Assembly (NCBI RefSeq): GCF_000712595.1
Contig: NZ_JOTN01000013.1
Location: 62,001-126,000, forward strand
Direction of reading: 5' to 3'
DNA length: 64,000 nt
Source of the DNA: Bacillus manliponensis
GTDB lineage: Bacteria > Bacillota > Bacilli > Bacillales > Bacillaceae_G
The position numbers and the translations under genes are program-made. How positions within the stretch are numbered: the first letter of the stretch is position 1; every line of letters starts with the position of its first letter. The notes beneath the pieces are model-generated. The model had not been told where the DNA came from and made no database searches. It worked only from the letters and a program-made list of their open reading frames with translations. Positions 44,953 to 54,102 of this stretch are shown here, piece by piece.

Positions 44953-45222
44953 TTAGCCTGCTTGTATGTCATCATTCCCTTTCTGCAATTGTTCATATCT
45001 AGTGACACCAGTCAATGAATAAGCAGTAATATCGCTTAATAAGTACTTATTATCAAATACCAAAGTAGGATTAATTTTTATATGTTGTCCTTTATAACAT
45101 GTACGCACATATAAATCAGGGAAGATCTTATTAATCTTTCCAACGATACAATATAGTAAAAATGCTCGTTCACTACGATTATCTGTTTCAGATGGAATAG
45201 CAGCCAGCGTATGATGATTCTG
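44953..45222 (-). pseudogene. Orphan 3' exon downstream of the twintron
   Basis: After the outer intron's likely 3' end, the open frame reads QNHHTLAAIPSETDNRSERA and ends QKGNDDIQAG, about 89 residues. It has no start codon or 5' exon of its own. It is not a continuation of the rad52-like 5' exon: the reading phase differs and no Rad52 motif follows. It probably belongs to the same cassette as the thiF-like gene and lost its 5' part. Confidence 0.5.
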
Positions 45223-45291
45223 ATAGGTAAGAGAAATCTTCAGCATTATCTGTTCAGTTTCTCTTTTCCCCCAGTTCACACGGTACGTGAG

Positions 45292-47748
45292 GTAGAGTAG
45301 GTAGCCAGCGAGTTACATATTTGAAATAAGCACTTTTCCAACTACCCCTCCCAGAACGGAGCGTGACAGTTTCCTAGTCACTCCGCTCGCCAGTGACTAT
45401 ATATCAACGAATTTTCATCCCATTGTATTTTCCCGCGTGAATTTTATCGTGGCATTCCTCACAAACAGCTAGTGTTTTGCGATTCATGGCTACCATCCTC
45501 TTTATCCACTCAGGCTTTTCTTTCCTACTATTATTGCGAAGATTTTTTAGCTTTTTAACGTGATGCATCTCAATATTTCCTCGTGCTCCACATAGTTCGC
45601 AAGTATTATTCCGCAACCTGTCTATCAATTGAGTTCTAGTATTGAAAATTTTGACAGGATTTTCTATGATTGTAGCGGTTTTATTGTAGGCTAGTTTCAT
45701 ACCACCGAAATAAGTAGCCAGAGGCTTTTTGTTTTCTCTCTCAATTGCGACATGAAGCACCTTATATTCCCCATCTTTTGTTTTCAATACCTTTTTATAT
45801 TTTTAAAAGATTTTGTTGATGGTAGTTTTGTGCTTATTTGCTAATGTTCTTGCGAGAGAGAGCTCCATAACTCGTTTTACGTTATGGAGTTGATGAGCAT
45901 TGTAGGCAAGTAGATAATATTGGGCAAATCCTCTAAACTCTGCTTGAAACTGGCTAACAATATCATAATCAGAGTTTGTGGTTCTTTCTTTTCTGTGGAT
46001 AGGTTGTCCTTTTGCCATATATTCGTTCATCTTAGCCTTCATTTTGTCCTCTGGTACCCTTAGTCCAATTACCCCATTAATTATTCTTTGACCACGTCTA
46101 TCATGTTGTGTATTGCAATGTAATACATGGATGTCGTAACCAAGGAAACGTGCTTTTTCTTCTCTAGCGTGTGTAATTAACGTCTTTTCTGGGCTAAGGT
46201 TAAGGTTCAACTCTGTTTTTAGGAAAGTTTTAATTTTCGCCTTAACTTCCTCTGCATCTTGTTTGCTCCCAGATAAACCAATTAGCCAATCGTCCGCATA
46301 TCGAACGTAATAAAGCCGTTTAAATTTTGGGTCAGTTGGGTTTTTCGAGGGCATTTGCTGCGCAATTTTTCTTAGTTCCTTAACTTTTTGCCAGTTACCA
46401 TGACGTTTATATTTATCGATTTGCTTGAGAATTGCTCTGTATTCCTTATTTTCTGTGCGTCTTATTCCAGACGTGTACAGATGAATTAATGTCTTTTCCA
46501 CATATTGGTCAAGTTTATTCATGTAAATATTAGAGAGTAAGGGACTTAGAATTCCTCCTTGTGGACACCCGCTGAGAGTTTGGCTATATTTCCAATCCTC
46601 CATGTAACCACTTACGAGAAGATGCTTAATTAATCTCAGAAATCGACTGTCGTGTATCTTTTCTGACATAATTCTGATTATAATCTCGTGGTTTATGCTT
46701 CCAAAGCAATCACTTATATCTCCTTCAACAAACCATTTAACGCTTTTCCATCCATCTCGATAGCGAATAGCTTCAAGTGCGGTTTGACACCCACGATTCT
46801 CGCGGAATCCATGTGACTTATCACTAAATTGTGGGTCGTAGTATGCATTCATAATGATTCGCATAACTTCTTGTAGGAGTTTATCTGACCAAGAAGGCAT
46901 GCCTAATGGTCTCATCTTTCCATTTTTCTTTGGAATGTAAGTTCTTCTTACAGGTGTCCATCGATAAGACTCTCGCTTAACCTTTTCGATGATATCATCA
47001 ATTTTCTTCATAGACATACCATCTACAGTTTCTTCGGTAATGCCTTTGGTCATTGATCCGTTATTGCTATAGATATTTTGGTATGCCATGAGATAGAGTT
47101 CTCGATTGTAAAGTAATCGATAGATTCTTTCAATGGGAAGTCCTTTCTTTCCTCGTTCGCTGATGATATTCAAAACTGCTTCGGTCGTTCGCATCTCGCG
47201 TTCCTCCTAGATTTGATATCATAATCACCTATTTCCCTTCTCCTACTCATACGAGTCAATGGCACACATTACAGTCCATCTGTGTAATTTCCATTACAGA
47301 AATTACATTGGATACTATGGAAATTCCGTTACCTTAAAGGTCTCCCTTCGTAGGCAATCCCATGTTCTTCGGGGTTGGAACGTGCTAGCACGACTTAGGT
47401 TCTTCATTTATCACCTTAATTGAGCTCACTGCTCAACGTCCTACAACCTTGGATTTCCTTGGTCGAAAGTCGTAACCAAGTATGTTATAGGCGGGGAGTA
47501 TTTAGGTTGTGTATCCCCGAAAGTGCGGTTCCTACACTGGTAATTGAAGTTTAAGCAGTTTAGCCTTAACCATATCGTGCAGAACTAGCAGAGCGATACC
47601 ATAAACAACCTTCTGATAGCCTCTGCGTTACCTCCATGCTCTTGTCCCCTTGCCCTTTCGGGTTTAGGTAAGGAGTTGTTCTCAAAGCATTTTCCAAGGG
47701 CTTTGGTCCAATGTTTGGACAATCCCAACCATGAATGACATGGCGCAC
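45292..47748 (-). mobile_element. Group II intron 3, inserted in domain V of intron 2
   Basis: 2457 bases from GTGCGCCA to CTCTAC. Its own domain V is GAGCGGAGTGAC...GTCACGCTCCGTTC near 45365-45400. The 3' end (CCTACTCTAC) matches the end of intron 1 (CCTACTCAAC), and its reverse transcriptase belongs to the same group as intron 1's, so introns 1 and 3 are relatives. Removal rebuilds the outer domain V, which proves the nesting. Confidence 0.85.
45404..47194 (-). pseudogene. ltrA: Reverse transcriptase/maturase-HNH of the inner intron, with nonsense codon
   Basis: It starts at ATG 47194 behind AGGAGGAACGCGAG. RT blocks are complete (RPLGMPSWSDKLLQ; LSGCPQGGILSPLLSNIYM; VRYADDWLIGL). At 45803-45805 there is an in-frame TAA after TINKIF; translation would continue KYKKVLKTKDGEYKVLHVA in the same frame to an HNH module (CELCGARGNIEMHHVKKLKN; CEECHDKIH). 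So one substitution separates RT/maturase from the HNH domain. The truncated 463 aa protein may retain some RT but probably loses maturase/endonuclease function. Confidence 0.85.
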
Positions 47749-47783
47749 ACTTTCACCTCATACGGCGTTCCATCAATACGATT

Positions 47784-49670
47784 TTACCCGCTGATTAACC
47801 CTAACTTGTCCCTAAACTTCTTGATATTTTTGCTCATTTTATTTGTAACAATAACAGCTTCTAATTTTCCATGGATTAGTTGGTGACAAATATAGTGCAC
47901 ACTAGCAAGGTTGTTTACTCGATTGATAAGCTCTATGGGGAGATGCGGGTTGATATGATGGGTCTGAACCGCATCTATAATCGCATCTCCACAAAATCTG
48001 CATTTCCCTTTATCACGATTGAATGCATAGGCTCGATTCATCATATACTCAAAATTATATATGGTGTGAGGATTCTCAATCACCTTGAGTAGGGTTGAAT
48101 GTGCAACCTTTTCACCAAAGAGTTCATCCACCCTCAGTTTTAAAGGTTTCTTACCTGTTCGTTTCGCGTAAATTTCCCTACCTTCGGGGGAATGTGGGGT
48201 TTCCTTTTGATTCTTAGGAGGAGAAAATTCCCATTTACAGAATCTTAAGTTTGTAATACCAATCCACAATCCTTTATGTTCGATGGCTGGAATGTTTTGG
48301 CTAGCATATTCGGTGTGTAAACCGATTAAATTACTAACTCTTGTAGCATTTACCCATCGCACCTTGCCATTTGTTCTTCTTTTAAGTGCTTTATAGGCTG
48401 AGTATTTCAACCTTTCGGCATACTTTCTGAAGATAATGTGTACCCATGTGGCGGCTTGGAAATAATTGATTAATCCTCGGATTTTAGAATTTACTCTGTT
48501 GATAGCGGCCAACAGTAACACTTCGTTGGGAGCTTTTCGGATAGCTTTAAGGAGATGTTTTATATCCCTGAGTTTCCGTCTGAGTAATTTTTCGTTTGGT
48601 TTTGTCCGAGTTATATACTTTTTTCCGTCGTTCGTCACTCTCTTAAAATCGAATCCTAAGAATTTAATAGGACGTTTCATTACATTTGTTATGAGCGTTT
48701 TTTCCCCTGATAGTTCTAATTTGAGTTTGTCATGTAGAAATTCAGAGATACGTTCCTTCCACACTTGAGCATTTTCCTTTGAGTTGGTAAACAACACCCA
48801 ATCATCCATATATCTTACAAAGAACGCTGGTCTAAGCTTTGTTTTTCGTAAAGCTCTCAATCGGTGCTCTTGTTTACTGTACTTGTATCTTGTTTTCTTT
48901 TTTTCCCACTCCCTAGAAACGAAATGATCTAATGCATCAAGGTAAACATTAGCCAAAAGTGGGGATATAATCCCACCTTGAGGTGTACCGAGTTCGTTTC
49001 TGAAAGTTTCCCCCATCACACCAGCTTTCAACATTTCCTTAATAATCATTAGAACCCTTCGGTCTCGAATTCCCATACCATATAGTCTCTTTATGAGGAT
49101 GGTATGATTCACGTTGTCAAAGAATTTACTAATATCTCCCTCAACTACCCAGCAGTACCTTGTACTGTTACAAAGGGTTTGTAATCTAGTTAAAACCATT
49201 CCTGCGTCTCTCATAGGACGTGAGCCGTAAGAGTGAGCGAAGAACTGCGCTTCAAGAATAGGCTGAATTACCATTCTTACGCATTCTTGAATAACTCGGT
49301 CGATTATGGTTGGGATACCTAGTGGACGTTTTTCCTTCTTTCCTGGCTTTGGAATCATCACCCTCCGTACAGGCTGTGCCTTATAGTCATATAAGGAGGT
49401 TTGTATGAGATTGATTATATCCCTCTGATTCATGTGAAGGATGGCGTCTCTAATTCTTCTACTGTCGCTACCAGGAGTTTGACTTCCTCTGTTACTTTTC
49501 AACCTGTGGATTGCACTGATGATAACGAGTTCTGAACTTATGACTTCTAACAATCCTTTGCATCGGGGTCTTCTACCCTTTTCATATTCCTCTTTAGAGG
49601 TGCTATATAAATCATCTAAGATTTTATATAATTCCTGCTCAGTTTCGGGTTTGTTAAGTTCCTGTACCAA
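47784..49670 (-). CDS. ltrA: Reverse transcriptase/maturase with HNH endonuclease (outer intron)
   Basis: 628 aa from TTG 49670 behind GGAGGAGAAATAG. It has RT blocks (RPLGIPTIIDRVIQ; AHSYGSRPMRDAGMVL; ELGTPQGGIISPLLANVYL) and the active site FVRYMDDWVLF, i.e. YMDD, not the YADD of the other two. The C-terminal HNH is CRFCGDAIIDAVQTHHINPH...HYICHQLIHG. The sequence is clearly of a different lineage from introns 1 and 3. The protein looks intact, but its intron RNA is interrupted in domain V. Confidence 0.9.
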   Translation of the reverse strand: MVQELNKPETEQELYKILDDLYSTSKEEYEKGRRPRCKGLLEVISSELVIISAIHRLKSNRGSQTPGSDSRRIRDAILHMNQRDIINLIQTSLYDYKAQPVRRVMIPKPGKKEKRPLGIPTIIDRVIQECVRMVIQPILEAQFFAHSYGSRPMRDAGMVLTRLQTLCNSTRYCWVVEGDISKFFDNVNHTILIKRLYGMGIRDRRVLMIIKEMLKAGVMGETFRNELGTPQGGIISPLLANVYLDALDHFVSREWEKKKTRYKYSKQEHRLRALRKTKLRPAFFVRYMDDWVLFTNSKENAQVWKERISEFLHDKLKLELSGEKTLITNVMKRPIKFLGFDFKRVTNDGKKYITRTKPNEKLLRRKLRDIKHLLKAIRKAPNEVLLLAAINRVNSKIRGLINYFQAATWVHIIFRKYAERLKYSAYKALKRRTNGKVRWVNATRVSNLIGLHTEYASQNIPAIEHKGLWIGITNLRFCKWEFSPPKNQKETPHSPEGREIYAKRTGKKPLKLRVDELFGEKVAHSTLLKVIENPHTIYNFEYMMNRAYAFNRDKGKCRFCGDAIIDAVQTHHINPHLPIELINRVNNLASVHYICHQLIHGKLEAVIVTNKMSKNIKKFRDKLGLISG

Positions 49671-50392
49671 CTATTTCTCCTCCTTTCGGGAGTAGAGTGT
49701 TGGGTTAGTCAGTTGTGCTCACCGGCATCCTTAACAATAGTTGTGGGTTCAATCGTATTGACTATGCCCCTTCGCTCCACCGGCATTACCCTGCTTCATC
49801 ACTACTACGGGCTGCTGTCACTAATGTTCAATGGTCATTTCCTACCATTTAGAAGCATTGGGGCTACTACCCTTTACCATCTTCTCATCAGCTTCCTCTG
49901 TTCCTTAAGTGTTAGCCTTACATATGACCTTAGTTGCCTTCTCTAACCCACCGACTACCCTTTCACCCTTTGCTGGTGGATTAAGGGCTTATAACCTAAC
50001 TGGTTAAAAGCAGATACTGCAATGGCGAATACCATATCTGCAATCGGACTCCCTTATAGGAGTGGGCGATTCTTGATTCTCATTCCCCAAAGCTTACGGG
50101 CCTTTCATCCGAAGGTTCGTCTAGCCTAATGGCGTCCTCAACATAGTCATTTTATGGCACTCCGACTACTTTACTAACCACTTCACAGGTCTGTTTTTCG
50201 CCGTCTTCACCGAGCTTCATACACCCACTTTAGTAGAAGTGAATGCATGTCGGAGTATCAAGTCTAACTTGCCAGCATTCAAGTCGGTTAGGTTCTTCCT
50301 CCTAACATCTTCACTTAAAGTTTGCTGATTTCTCAGCACCTAATCTTTACCCAACTCTTTCGAGATTGGTTTAAATTAGGAACAGAGCGCAC

Positions 50393-50657
50393 CACCATCT
50401 TCCTTGGAGACCCATTCATTGTTAATACGAACTGAAATCGTACATTTCGTACCATTGTTTTTCCATTCGTCGTAACTAACTTTCCAATTTGCCAACCCAA
50501 AAACAGTATCTAATCTGTTCATGATTGCACGAGCTGAAACATAAGGAACAACCGCTGCTTTCAATTTACCTTTTATATTACTTACATGGGTTACACGCCA
50601 TTCTAACTCACAATCCTCAAATGGTGATTTTAATTCCTCTAAATAATTTCTCTCCAT
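50393..50657 (-). pseudogene. Rad52-like single-strand annealing protein, 5' exon only
   Basis: 88 codons from ATG 50657 behind AGGAGG. The blocks VVPYVSARAIMNRLDTVFGL, NWKVSYDEW and CTISVRI-NEWVSKEDG are characteristic of the Rad52/22 family of phage and plasmid annealing proteins. The intron interrupts after EDGG-type codons, right before the expected region leading to WGIGRYLY. That downstream half is not found beyond the intron or elsewhere in the window. The gene therefore appears truncated, unless the lost half was deleted by recombination between introns. Confidence 0.7.
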
Positions 50658-50762
50658 AATTAAATCCTCCTAAAAGTTAATTTAATACATCAAGAGTATT
50701 GATGTATTGCCCTTTACCTCTAAAAATATAAATTTCATATAACACTAAAGAAAAACACAAAA

Positions 50763-50835
50763 AGGGCTTTTCTAAAGTCGAATAACACAAAGAAGACAGA
50801 AATAATTCTTTGAAATTCGGCTCAAGAAAAGCCCT
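50763..50835 (-). promoter_or_regulatory. Leader hairpin/attenuator upstream of the rad52-like gene (copy 2)
   Basis: AGGGCTTTTC and GAAAAGCCCT cores with inner GTCGAAT / ATTCGGC, followed on the minus strand by TTTTTGTG, about 105 bases before the start codon. Equivalent to 23734-23813. Conserved flanks run on to about 50960 (AACTGTTTTTT, AACAGGAAACTAG). Confidence 0.6.
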
Positions 50836-50938
50836 TCTAGATTGAAACTGAAGTGTAAAAGATACTTGTTCAGTTTGAAATACTCAACTGTTTTTTAATT
50901 CATCAAGTATAAGTAACTTGGCTGGAAAATAAAAAAAC

Positions 50939-51003
50939 AGGAAACTAGATAAACATAAACTAAATAAATATATATATAGTTTATGTTCATCTAGTTTCCT
51001 GCA
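50939..51003. terminator. Long hairpin upstream of the rad52-like leader
   Basis: ACAGGAAACTAGATAAACAT pairs with ATGTTCATCTAGTTTCCTG around an AT-rich loop, with TTTTTTATTTT on the minus-strand side. Terminates the gene 51131-51412. The matching position of leader copy 1 keeps only one arm (ACAGGAAACAAAGTAAACGA). Confidence 0.75.
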
Positions 51004-51130
51004 TATAAGCAATATTAGACTTGGGGACTAGACATTATATTGTATAAACGATAAAAATAATTAATAATAACTAATAATAATTAACTAACAAATAAATAAG
51101 TAATAACAAAAGATAAATAATTCAATTTAT

Positions 51131-51412
51131 TTAATGGAGATTTTTATCTTGTATTTGTTTATCAAGATAAAGGACAGACTGTTCTTTTTCGATAAAAAAC
51201 TTAGCAGAACTTTGATCAATTTCTTGAACCTCATAATGAGACTGATTCTCTAATAATTCTATAGATTCCAGGACAGTTTTAGGTATATCTTTCATTTTTC
51301 GTACAGTACGTTTTAAACCTTCTTGTTTTCCTTCACGATCCATCAGGATTTCAATAATTGTAACGTCTAAATTTGTAGTATCTAATATAAAGCTTCTTGT
51401 TAAAATATACAT
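51131..51412 (-). CDS. Small hypothetical protein
   Basis: 93 aa from ATG 51412 behind GAGGGGGAATAAAGT. Soluble, charged, with a strand-rich N-terminus and a basic helix (KQEGLKRTVRKMKDIPKTVL). Unrecognised. Stands alone between two terminators. Confidence 0.5.
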   Translation of the reverse strand: MYILTRSFILDTTNLDVTIIEILMDREGKQEGLKRTVRKMKDIPKTVLESIELLENQSHYEVQEIDQSSAKFFIEKEQSVLYLDKQIQDKNLH

Positions 51413-51622
51413 ACTTTATTCCCCCTCATAATTAATAATATTAGAAATATCTTAGATTTTATAGTGAAACTTTGAGAATTTTTGGAAATGTTGAGAATTT
51501 AATCTCTTATACTTAAGAATATTATAATCTATTATCAAGAATACCTTTGACATTTTCTATATCATTGGAGATTTAAATATAAGTTTAGCCTAATTATATA
51601 CGAAATATAAATCTATATACAA

Positions 51623-51676
51623 AAAACCCTTATATCTTCATTGCCTATAACATGGCAGTTGAGATATAAGGGTTTT
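51623..51676. terminator. Bidirectional terminator
   Basis: AAAACCCTTATATCT pairs perfectly with AGATATAAGGGTTTT across a 24-base loop. It ends the transcript of 51786-53711. Confidence 0.85.
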
Positions 51677-51785
51677 CTCTATCATTCAATTTATATAAAT
51701 TACAATTTATCGATTATGTAACTATTGTCTTGTTGAATTTTTAGTAAATCTTTATTAAAAGAAAGAGGAAGTAGATTACTTGTTA

Positions 51786-52724
51786 TTAGTTAAATAATGA
51801 AATTTGAATTTGTTGTAACTCCTCTTCAGGTAGAGGGTTAAAGAAAGCATGAACTAAGCCATCTTTATGTAGAACCTCTGCTACACAGAAACGTATATTA
51901 GCCTTTTTTAAATCTATCATTAATTCACGATTAATGTACCTTGCCTTCTTTACACTCGATACATAAATAACTAAAACAGTTGGTTGTATTGGATAGTTGT
52001 TAATAATAAGGTTTTTACCTTTTTCAACAAATTCATCCCAAGCACTCATTACAGACTTAATTTTTCGAAGGTCTTCTGATTCGATTACAGAGTAAACTAA
52101 AAAATTGATTTGTTTATCTTCTTGCTGTGAAGCTCTAAAGCAGAAGGAGGCTGGTAATAAACCTCCGCTAAGTTTTGCGTGCATTTTATGGTCAATGAAA
52201 GCTGATTTATAGCGTAAATGGCATAACATATCAATATCTTGCCAGTAGCGTATATGAACATATTTTCCGTGCTTATCAAAATATTTAGGGTGATAGAAAT
52301 ATTGCCTGCCACACCAATATTTCAATATTTGGTACCCATACTCAGTTAAGGTGAATGCACTTTCTTCATAGGATTTTTCGGGTTCATCCTCATTTAATAA
52401 TTCAACCTTCCATTTTTGAATCAGTTGAAAGTAATCAAGAGTTTGTAAGGTTTTGCTCATCGTTTGACGTTTAATTCTGTTTTTCATAAAGTACAGCAGC
52501 TGACTATAACGTACGCTAACATGATCACCTATAAACAGTAAAATGAGCCAACCCTCATTTTCTTGTAACTCAGGTCTTTTAGAAATTAAATCATGGCCAT
52601 TGCTATACCGATACTTTTTATTTTGATTATGTACACGATATATATTTAAATTATTAATTTCATCATGGGATAACCCCTGTAAAGAGGGACAATACAGGGG
52701 CAATTTTGTTTCTTGATTTATCAT
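51786..52724 (-). CDS. Replication-relaxation-like winged-helix protein
   Basis: 312 aa. A winged-helix region (residues ~55-130; GWLILLFIGDHVSVRYSQLLY, then QRIKRQTMSKTLQTLDYF-type helices and a TLTEYGYQILKYW tail) is followed by an alpha/beta domain with LVIYVSSVKKARYINREL. The layout matches the replication-relaxation family seen in plasmid and ICE transfer regions. It starts three bases after the S1-like gene stop and has no ribosome site of its own, so it is translationally coupled. A second member lies at 57066-58367. Confidence 0.5.
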   Translation of the reverse strand: MINQETKLPLYCPSLQGLSHDEINNLNIYRVHNQNKKYRYSNGHDLISKRPELQENEGWLILLFIGDHVSVRYSQLLYFMKNRIKRQTMSKTLQTLDYFQLIQKWKVELLNEDEPEKSYEESAFTLTEYGYQILKYWCGRQYFYHPKYFDKHGKYVHIRYWQDIDMLCHLRYKSAFIDHKMHAKLSGGLLPASFCFRASQQEDKQINFLVYSVIESEDLRKIKSVMSAWDEFVEKGKNLIINNYPIQPTVLVIYVSSVKKARYINRELMIDLKKANIRFCVAEVLHKDGLVHAFFNPLPEEELQQIQISLFN

Positions 52725-52727
52725 TGA

Positions 52728-53711
52728 TTAGTAACGGTAAACATCTAAATTTTTCTTTTGACCTTGTGGATAGTTGATAATACGTACAGTCCCTCTTCTT
52801 GTATTTGCATCCATTTTTAATAGTTCACAGGTAACTAAAGTGTGATTTTCAGCATCTAAGAATGTTGGGTCAGATACACCTCTACCCTTTAGACCTTTAA
52901 ATACAACACCAGGTGCAACTTCAACAAAAATACCAGCAATGGGATCAACTTGTACAATTTTTCCTACAAAACGGTCTTTTCTCTTGATTGTTAATAATTG
53001 TTCCATTGGGTCTTGCTCTAGTACGCGCTTATTTGCAACGAATACATAGTTGTTTTCTTTCTTCGCGGCACGGTCAATAACTACTTCTACCTTTTCACCA
53101 ACTGTAATGGAAGTAGCGGTTGTATACGAATGTGACCATTTATCAAATGGAACGATTGTCTGTACACCTTTCACCTCAATAATTACATAACGACGTTCGC
53201 CATTTACGCCTACTACTTGTGCATTATATACTTGTTTTGCTTTAGACGATGTAACTTCTTCAAAGAGTGTTTCAGATAATAGTTGTTCACCTGATTTAAT
53301 TGATACAATAGCGAAATTACCTTCCGGAGTTTGATGGAAGTGTTCTATAATAAATGGTTTTTCACGACCTACCAGCCATTGTGGATTTTTTGGTACACGA
53401 ATGCCTGCTTCTTCAATTGGGCAATAAGCAGTAGTATACTCTCCAATTTGAAGTGTTAAAACCATCGTTCGTTCTGACATACCCCGCTTTGTTGGAAATA
53501 GCTTTTCCGATACTTGTGTGACTAAGCCTTTTCCTACTTTACGATCACGTTTCATTGTTGCTAGCTCTTCTAATTCATGTGCACGAATACGGCTGAATCC
53601 AACAAGTTCTTCTTTCTCTATATGTTCAGTTGTTGTTACTTCTGCTAATACGTCCTCTAGCAAATCATCTGAAGTATTTAATTCTACCTCTTGTGGAACA
53701 AAGTTTTCCAT
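52728..53711 (-). CDS. S1/OB-domain RNA- or DNA-binding protein
   Basis: 327 aa from ATG 53711, behind GGGGGAAGTAAA; longer upstream readings cross a terminator and are rejected. Residues about 240-300 read KDRFVGKIVQVDPIAGIFVE then a VVFKGLKGR strand, a clear S1 motif. A second, weaker S1-like repeat lies at 165-225 (YNAQVVGVNGERRYVIIEVKG). The acidic N-terminus may be disordered. It is operonic with the replication-relaxation-like gene and may bind nucleic acid during plasmid replication or transfer. Confidence 0.6.
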   Translation of the reverse strand: MENFVPQEVELNTSDDLLEDVLAEVTTTEHIEKEELVGFSRIRAHELEELATMKRDRKVGKGLVTQVSEKLFPTKRGMSERTMVLTLQIGEYTTAYCPIEEAGIRVPKNPQWLVGREKPFIIEHFHQTPEGNFAIVSIKSGEQLLSETLFEEVTSSKAKQVYNAQVVGVNGERRYVIIEVKGVQTIVPFDKWSHSYTTATSITVGEKVEVVIDRAAKKENNYVFVANKRVLEQDPMEQLLTIKRKDRFVGKIVQVDPIAGIFVEVAPGVVFKGLKGRGVSDPTFLDAENHTLVTCELLKMDANTRRGTVRIINYPQGQKKNLDVYRY

Positions 53712-53739
53712 TTTACTTCCCCCTATTTTTAAACTAAAA

Positions 53740-53781
53740 AAGGACACACCTGTAGCGTATAAACGCAGCAGGTGTGTCCTT
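53740..53781 (-). terminator. Terminator in the leader of the S1-like gene
   Basis: AAGGACACACCTG pairs with CAGGTGTGTCCTT, followed on the minus strand by TTTTTAG. It separates the coupling-protein unit from the S1-like operon, or acts as attenuator 30 bases before the latter's start. Confidence 0.85.
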
Positions 53782-53950
53782 ACATGCAATTTCAATATTT
53801 AAGTATTAAGATAAACATAATATAATATACGACTAATGGCAATATATGAATTTGCATTATTTGTAAAAGTATATGTTTAGCTTAATAGCATAAAGAGATT
53901 GCTAGGGCCTATAAGCTCAATAATTTGATTTGTTTTTTATTACAAAGTAA

Positions 53951-54073
53951 CTACCTAACCGATTTTTTTTTGTTTTTTCGTTTTTTAACACTCAAATTTA
54001 AGACTAAGGTAACAACTGTTTGCAAAATTACAGAGATGATTAGCATACACATTGCAAAGAGTAAGTTATTCAT
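53951..54073 (-). CDS. 40-residue membrane peptide downstream of the coupling protein
   Basis: Starts MNNLLFAMCMLIISVILQTV and ends in a basic tail (KKRKNKKKSVR). ACAGGAG precedes the ATG. One membrane helix with positive-inside tail. It lies 29 bases after the coupling-protein stop, so it is co-transcribed and may be an accessory of the transfer complex. It is too short for routine gene callers. Confidence 0.5.
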   Translation of the reverse strand: MNNLLFAMCMLIISVILQTVVTLVLNLSVKKRKNKKKSVR

Positions 54074-54102
54074 TTCAAATACTCCTGTAGTTCATATAAT
54101 AG

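Larger units (their letters stand above)
45223..50392 (-). mobile_element. Group II intron 2 (outer member of a twintron)
   Basis: The 5' end is GTGCGCTC following rad52-like GATGGTG. The 3' end is inferred at the domain VI stem (AAGAGAAA / TTTCTCTT) and CCTAT, and may be off by one or two bases. Domain V is split: its left half GCCGTATGAGGTGAAAGT lies at ~47749-47766 and its right half CTCACGTACCGTG at 45279-45291. The inner intron (45292-47748) sits between them. Without the insert the outer intron is about 2.7 kb, normal for the class. It encodes the protein at 47784-49670. Confidence 0.75.

Noticed and set aside
44953-45279. A complete 108-residue gene starting within the twintron
   Set aside because: Its first ~20 codons lie in the outer intron's domain V/VI; the GTG has no ribosome site. 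Treated as a 3' exon.
47566-47748. A 60-codon minus-strand frame ahead of the inner maturase
   Set aside because: It coincides exactly with the 5' end of the inner intron (domain I), which is structured RNA.
51786-52724. Classical relaxase (MOB family)
   Set aside because: I see no HUH triad or catalytic Tyr context; only a winged-helix and an alpha/beta domain are visible.
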